From Sympetrum striolatum (taxonomy: Eukaryota > Arthropoda > Insecta > Odonata > Libellulidae), in the NCBI GenBank assembly GCA_947579665.1, contig OX388349.1:19934459-19998458 (forward strand): 64,000 bases of DNA, in the 5' to 3' direction. This document shows, piece by piece, positions 58,701-64,000 of this stretch. Under the pieces are notes generated by a model that was given only the letters and a program-made list of their open reading frames with translations, was not told the origin of the DNA and searched no databases. Numbering within the stretch: position 1 is the first letter of the stretch; each line of letters begins with the position of its first letter. The position numbers were made by a program, and so were the translations under genes.

Positions 58701-59192
58701 CGCTCCCAAGCGGGCATTCCGTTAGGGTTAGAGAAGACCTTCCAGTGGGCACGGTGGTGGCTGTGGCGGGGGCGACGGACCCGGATCTCGGTGCCGGAGG
58801 GGAGGTACGCTATTCACTCTCCGGTGAAGGTGGTTTTCCGGTGACTGCGTTCTCCGTGGACCCATTGACTGGAACCATAAGAACAGCATCCTCCCTGGAC
58901 TTCGAGGAGAGACAATCCCACCTGCTTACCGTTGTGGCAAAGGATACGGGGACCCCTTCGCTTTCCTCCGAAACAACTCTTTTGGTGGAAGTGGTGGACG
59001 TAAACGAAAACAGGCATGCACCGCGGTTTGAGGACTTCGTGACGACGGCCACTGTTGCCGAGAACCAGCCAGTGGGCACCGTGGTCACCAGGGTGACGGC
59101 GAAGGATGCAGACCCTCCTGGCGACGACAGCAGGCTCGCGTATTCCATCCGCGGAGGTGACGGACTGGGATTCTTCTCCATTGACGATCAAG
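55745..59192 (+). CDS. kug: Fat-like cadherin (kugelei / FAT1-3 type), first coding exon
   Basis: This encodes the N-terminal 1,149 codons plus one base of a giant cell-surface cadherin. In insects the Fat-like protein (kugelei/Fat2) acts at cell borders in planar organisation, epithelial migration and tube formation. Seen here: an Arg-rich start then hydrophobic PPILLLFALLAGVASA, a signal peptide probably cut after residue 33. Nine whole cadherin repeats follow at about residues 59-184, 187-293, 297-407, 409-514, 516-620, 623-713, 774-879, 882-983 and 986-1092, and a tenth begins at about 1094. Linkers DTNDNAP (401), DTNDNDP (508), DVNDNRP (614), DVNDNAP (873) and DVNDNPP (977) carry calcium ligands. 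Those after repeats 2 (QVNLHAP) and 6 are degenerate. The stretch VRYKIVAGDKTF...GDFCFL and FDCRDTGVARRL resemble vertebrate FAT1-3 more than Fat/Fat4. Eleven N-x-S/T sites are visible. The start is the first in-frame ATG (GAGATGG context). The exon ends at CAAG|GTAAGA in phase 1; the open frame beyond 59192 is intron. The intact protein would have about 34 repeats, EGF/LamG domains and a membrane span, all outside this window. Confidence 0.95.
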
Positions 59193-60069
59193 GTAAGATT
59201 TCACAGCTTTTCTTTCATACCGTACGCAATCTCTGTAGACTTTTCATGTACAATTATCCTAAACGACCTTGACCGGCCTTTATATCTCTTTCTTTTGTCA
59301 TTCTTCGTTACATGGAAGAAGCATCTATCTAATTTGTTTTGTAAAAGATATATCGTTTGTAGATGTAAAACTCATTCTTATAACCTATTGTTTTTTAGTA
59401 ATTGTTGATGCTTCTATTTACGGATCGCTTTGAGATTTAGTAATAATTATTATCTTTAATTCTGCAGATTAGGTCGTTAGCGCTTTATTTGAATAGAATT
59501 TCGTGTAACTCCATGAAAGGAGATATTTAGGGCCATTCTTTATTTATTACTCTTTGGAAAAGTGATTAATTATTTAGTTTCAGATCGTACCACCGTATAA
59601 TAAATCCTCGGCCACTATCGCATTGGTTGTCAGTGGGACTGGTTGTTTACAGTCTCAAAATTTCAGAATATATGCATGTAATTTATGTAAAATTTTACTC
59701 AAAAACATTTATCCTCTACCAATTAGAGAATTTAGTTCAATTTCAAGCTTTTAGTACTCGCCTCAATTCTATATAATCATTATTCATAATTTAATTTTTC
59801 AAAAGAAACCAGCAATGAAAAAACTGAACTGAGCTTCCATTTCTTATGGGAACGCTTTGATTCCTCAGGGATCGAAGCTGGGACTATTGAGTAAATAATA
59901 AGCAGCCTATTTTCAGCGCGGCGATGACCTTTGATAATGTGCTAATCATCAATGTTTTTCGGTTCTTGAGTTTTCAGCAAACATTCATACAGATATCTAC
60001 AATCTATATTATATACATAGATAGACTAGTTCTTAATATTTGGAATTAAATTTTGCTGATCTTAGGTTG

Positions 60070-60131
60070 TTTGAATCCCTCTCACCCTCTCTGAAATAAG
60101 CTAGTAAGAGTATGCACAGGAGAGGTTTCTG
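60070..60131 (+). repeat. Long SINE family, short fragment
   Basis: CCCTCTCACCCTCTCTGAAA, TAAGCTAGTAAGAGTATGCA and CAGGAGAGG align with the body start of the copies at 28884 and 34188. It is truncated on both sides. Confidence 0.5.
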
Positions 60132-60349
60132 GCCTTTTTAATTGTAATTTCTCGATTAAGTTAACAATCTTAATTTCTTTACTTCCCTTCTGATTATCGC
60201 GTATTATGAGAATGTATTATTTCATAGGAATGTTCTACGGTAGCTTGAAGAATCCCCTAATCCTAGTTCTCTTAAGTGGTTCTATTGTATCAAGGAGATC
60301 CCCAACCTAATCAAAGAAAATACCCTGTTAAGCTGCTGCAATAACACCG

Positions 60350-60475
60350 TTAGGAAGCCCGATGGCCTGTGCTGCGGTGGTTAATAATCTGCACGGCTTC
60401 TTCTACACCTGATCGCTTTTCATCGGTGTCCTCTTTCAACGCTTTCACTTCGTTTGCTTCCACCCACTCCTTCAT
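60350..60475 (-). pseudogene. Coding-like remnant of unknown origin
   Basis: A minus-strand frame reads MKEWVEANEVKALKEDTD, EKRSGVEEAVQIINH and then loses sense before a stop at 60350. A one-base shift near the end continues AAQAIGLPNGVIAAA. A TAA lies two codons upstream of the Met, and the frame before it is again charged (EEKKKSVKA). The charged, helix-like composition differs from the AT-driven chance frames around it. It may be a scrap of a transposase or a processed pseudogene inside the cadherin intron. I do not recognise the family. Confidence 0.35.
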
Positions 60476-63400
60476 CTTTTAAGCCTTCACAGATTTTTTC
60501 TTCTCCTCATGCTATTATAAGTACCCATGGTCCCAATGTGACGTGTTAAGTGAATTTTCCGATCAAACGTTTGTTCTAGGGCCAAAATTGATTCGAACAA
60601 AGGAAGAGTTCTGAAGGAAATAACGTTTCCTGTATCTCAACAAATGGTTGAAATTCGTCAATCCTCTATAGAATGAGGAAATTGGATTACAAACGGAGTT
60701 TGAAGGTTGTCGTTTTGTTTTCTGTGATAGAAAAGCAAGATATTTTAATTTTCATTTCCTGTCCAGTTTATGTAAGAAAAACCGTCATATACCAGTATTG
60801 CTTCCTGATTTTTATCCGTAGAATATAATGAAAACGGCAAAATCCTATTAAGCTGAGCCCAACAATGGAATCGGTCGTCAAGGCGACGGTATCTAAAGTT
60901 CAAAATTACGACTGCTTTTTCTTGTTTCATCAAAACTTGCGTGACTTAAAGCCGTTAAATACCTAAACGACAATTATAAAATAACAAAGCAGACGAAATA
61001 AAGAAAATGAATGCCTCGCAAGATAGTATGCAGCCTAGCTTAATAAGGATAATTATAAATAAGTATAAGGAAACCGTTGAACTGCTTTATTACGTGTTTT
61101 TGGTGAATTTTTGATTGAAGGATATTACTGGAAAATTTCTGTCATGATAGCAACTTATAATTCGTATCTACGGCATTAATCAGTTATTTACTCATTAAAC
61201 GTTGAGTGTGGAGGGCTAAACATTTGCAATAATTTTAGTGATATTGAGTGAGAAGAAATGCTATGTCCTATGCTCTACGAAGCCATTTCAAATATGAGTT
61301 TCTACTGCCAATTTCACTGTTATAAAAATTAGTGACCCAGTAAACAATCTGTATTATATACTCATATTTATTTATAGAAGCAAAAATGATGAGCATCCAA
61401 GATACCGATGCCTAAAATAAATATTTCCCGGGGTTTGGCATAAGTCCTTAAAGACAAATTAAAATTCCAAATTCCAGGTGCAAGATGTCAGTTCCCTGCT
61501 GTCGCTCGGCTTCGTTTATTTTCGTCAAAGTCCAAATTGATTGAACCGAAGCGGTAAATTTTACGACTCGCATGTCAACTTATGCGGAACAAATGAGTGA
61601 TTCCAAAACAACCAAAAGCGATAAATATCCTGGATCAAATGTTGTTCTCGATGAGCAATTTGTATCCGACCAAAATGAAGTTTGAAAGCGCTTGTGCATG
61701 AAAAAAGTTCGTGTAAGAATTTCCATCGTTTATAGATTTCGAAACTGCGAAATTAAGCAACTCGAGGCTTCGTAACGACATTTTAATTTATGAAAGAATT
61801 TTTTCGCCCGAAATATGTATGGGTGACACATATTGTTGCGGTGTGAAACGTTTACGATCTAACTTCTCGGAAAGATGCCGCGAAATGAATTTTCTGAAGT
61901 CGTGGTCTTCATTTTTAATTAAGGTTAACTATGATAAACTACATTTCCTTTTACTTATCGTAAAGTGTTCCTTTTTACTATAATTCCCTCTTTCTTTATC
62001 TGATGACTACCAATTTCGTCATGTATTATTCAATATGCTCTTTGTTCTACTTAGGTTATTCCCTAATTCAATTCTTTTTTACTCAGCATTCAATCAGATT
62101 TAAACTGACGAATCGCGAAAATCATTTCACGATGCCAAAGAGTAGGCTAAGTCACCTAGCTTACTCTAGGTCAACTCAGTTCTATTTCCTTTGATCAATT
62201 ACCAAAGTATTACTCAAACGTAAATTTGATAAACTGATTCGATAAGCTTCACCTCTGTGTGAAAAATATTGATGTATGCAAAATTTGAGAAATTATGGTG
62301 AAATGAACAAATATCTGCTTGAAATTGACAATTTCCCATGAAAACTCTCCGTTCAATCGAATTCATAGAGAAAGTCGCAGTGGTGAGATTATAAGTAGAT
62401 TATTGAAAATTATTAAATTTTATATGAAATATTCGTATTATTTGTTTAGAACACGGGTTCCACATCTTTTCGGTCCCAGCTCTAAAGTTGGCTTTCAATT
62501 ATCTCGCAATTATGCTCTGTCATTCATAAGTGTTATACATTTCATGCACAATCAAAAATCCCTATCAATCGCCATCTCCTTCATATCCTTATAATTAACC
62601 CCACCCCTTATGTCATCCAACAACTTTTGTCTCTGTCTTCCCCTCTGTTTTTCCCCTGAATCCCACCCTCAAGTATAACCTACTAATGACAGTAACTTGA
62701 GATAGCTAAGAAATATTATTCAAAAATAAAAATTCTTATTGACGTAGTATTCACCATCACAGAGTGGTAACCCCTGATCTTCTATACCCACGTTCCCAGT
62801 ATTCTTTAAGGTCTCCATTTGAAGCATCTGCCTTGTTATTTATCCATACGGATTGTATAAGAATATGTTATGTTCATCACATGGCTCTCAAGAGTGCCGA
62901 CCCTTTGATTTATTCTCCGGTGTGTACAGTTGTATTCTTTGCTTACCGCCTAAAATCAGTACGTTGCTCCATCTCGGAATATAGTGTTCCACTCGCCATA
63001 TACCCCACTCTCAGGCGAACCGTACCTGCCTTTCTCTCTCTCTCGAGGCCATTAATCTTGAAGCGTAGGTGTTCTCTCGGCGTAATCTCTGCTTTTTTCC
63101 TCGTGGAGTACTGAAAAACCTCGTTATTTCGAAATTTAAGAGGCCGGAAAAATGCCACTTTGAAATATCAGCGTTAGGATTTAACGAACTACGAAAACAT
63201 GGATTACTGCACCATTCCGTTACTTCTGTTTACGGTTGCAGTGAGTCAGCGATGCTCTTATCTTGTGGTTCGTAAAGTAAATAAGTAATTACTTGGAAAT
63301 ATCTTAAATGCATTCCGGACAAGCTTTCATATGGTATTTACAGAAGAGCAGCGATAACTAGTTCTGAAGGTAATTTACGGGGGAAATAATTCTCTCTTTA

Positions 63401-64000
63401 TTTCCGTAGTACATATTTGGGTATTGAGCTACCTGTCACATGACTTCACTGTGCGACTGAAATTTTAAAAAAACACACGAAAACACTATAACTCCATTTC
63501 TAACGAGGAAAACGCTAAAATTTCTCGTATATTCCAATGCATGTTCTTTGTGTGTAATACTATTATTATTTATCATAGTTATATTATTATGGATTGGAAT
63601 ATAAATATTGGATGGGAAGACAAAGATAAAATTAAGTAAGCTAATAAGAAACTAAAGAAATGGCGTTAATTCAGTACTTTTAAGGCACATGAAAGGTAGA
63701 GCACTCATGTTATGTATGTGTTGTATGATTGCTGACAAAATTTTAAATCAGTTAAACTCGCAATATACTTAAAGATTTAGAATTAGCGCTGCATTTTGGT
63801 CACAATGATTATTAAGGATGCGGAATTTCATTCGTTTATGGAATCAAAAAAAAACATTGAGTTCTTATAGTTCTTAGATATTTCCCGCGGTATATCATGT
63901 CTTCCGATTCGACGATATTTCAAGTCATTCTGATTCAAAGGAAAGAGAGTTTTCTGCATCTTCTCCCGCTATAAAAATCTCCGAAGTAGCTTTCCTCAAC

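Larger units (their letters stand above)
59193..64000 (+). other. Intron following the first coding exon (partial)
   Basis: It begins GTAAGATTTC at the cadherin donor. No cadherin-coding sequence is visible to the end of the window, so the intron is at least 4.8 kb. It contains a small long-SINE fragment at 60070-60131 and a minus-strand coding-like remnant at 60350-60475. Otherwise it is AT-rich, with scattered short open frames that match nothing. GC-richer patches lie at about 61480-61620 and 62960-63140. Confidence 0.75.

Noticed and set aside
59193..59272. Extension of the cadherin open frame past 59192
   Set aside because: The sequence at 59191-59198 is a consensus donor. After it the frame loses cadherin character (residues after DDQG), although family members continue the tenth repeat.
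1..64000. CRISPR arrays, bacterial operons, phage or viral genes
   Set aside because: No regularly spaced identical repeats, no dense coding and no viral protein motifs were seen.

Overview
This is a eukaryotic nuclear window, almost certainly from an insect or a close arthropod relative. The background is AT-rich and non-coding, and it holds many short non-autonomous repeats (tRNA-derived SINEs, hairpin or MITE-like elements, diverged tandem repeats). One long, GC-richer open frame is spliced and encodes the N-terminus of a giant cadherin. Nothing looks bacterial: there are no operons and no dense coding, and the only good coding frame is bounded by consensus splice sites. I cannot fix the species from sequence alone.

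The one confident protein gene lies at 55684-59192 on the + strand. It is the first coding exon of a Fat-like (kugelei / FAT1-3 type) protocadherin. The exon has a clear 3' splice site, a 61-nt piece of 5' UTR with an upstream in-frame stop and a two-codon uORF, a start at 55745, a signal peptide, nine complete cadherin repeats and part of a tenth, and a consensus GTAAGA donor at 59193. The promoter and the upstream 5' UTR exon(s) are not identified. The next coding exon lies beyond 64000, so at least 4.8 kb of intron follows.

The other gene-like features are a tRNA-Phe (GAA) gene on the - strand (44892-44964) and a dead piggyBac-like transposon (20986-23575). The transposon keeps TTAA targets and CCCT inverted ends, but its transposase, read on the - strand, is broken by stops and an internal deletion.

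Layout: 1-20985 is non-coding, with a perfect 56-nt palindrome (1491-1546), tRNA-like elements (near 8.0, 9.8 and 13.0 kb), a TGACGT cluster and a 16-bp tandem repeat (14.06-14.27 kb). 20986-23575 is the piggyBac remnant. 23576-36000 is repeat-rich: a tandem duplication (24.9 kb), a hairpin element (26.5 kb), a nest of SINE copies (28.4-29.5 kb), a long tRNA-headed SINE (34.05 kb), and two large foldback elements side by side (34.95-35.84 kb). 36000-55683 holds further tandem and dispersed repeats and the tRNA-Phe. 55684-59192 is the cadherin exon. 59193-64000 is intron.

Most of the 20-55 kb sequence could be intron or upstream regulatory DNA of the cadherin gene or of a neighbour; the sequence does not decide this. 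Dispersed families are called here family A (CCGTCTTTGTCGGCG hairpin), family B (GCCGAAAGGCGG ends), repeat C (27.5 / 53.8 kb), long SINE (34.05 kb type) and GGGAGAC-type tRNA-like SINE. I found no sign of a new enzymatic or immune system. The most informative observations are several insertion events, two of which can be reconstructed against an empty paralogous copy within the window.
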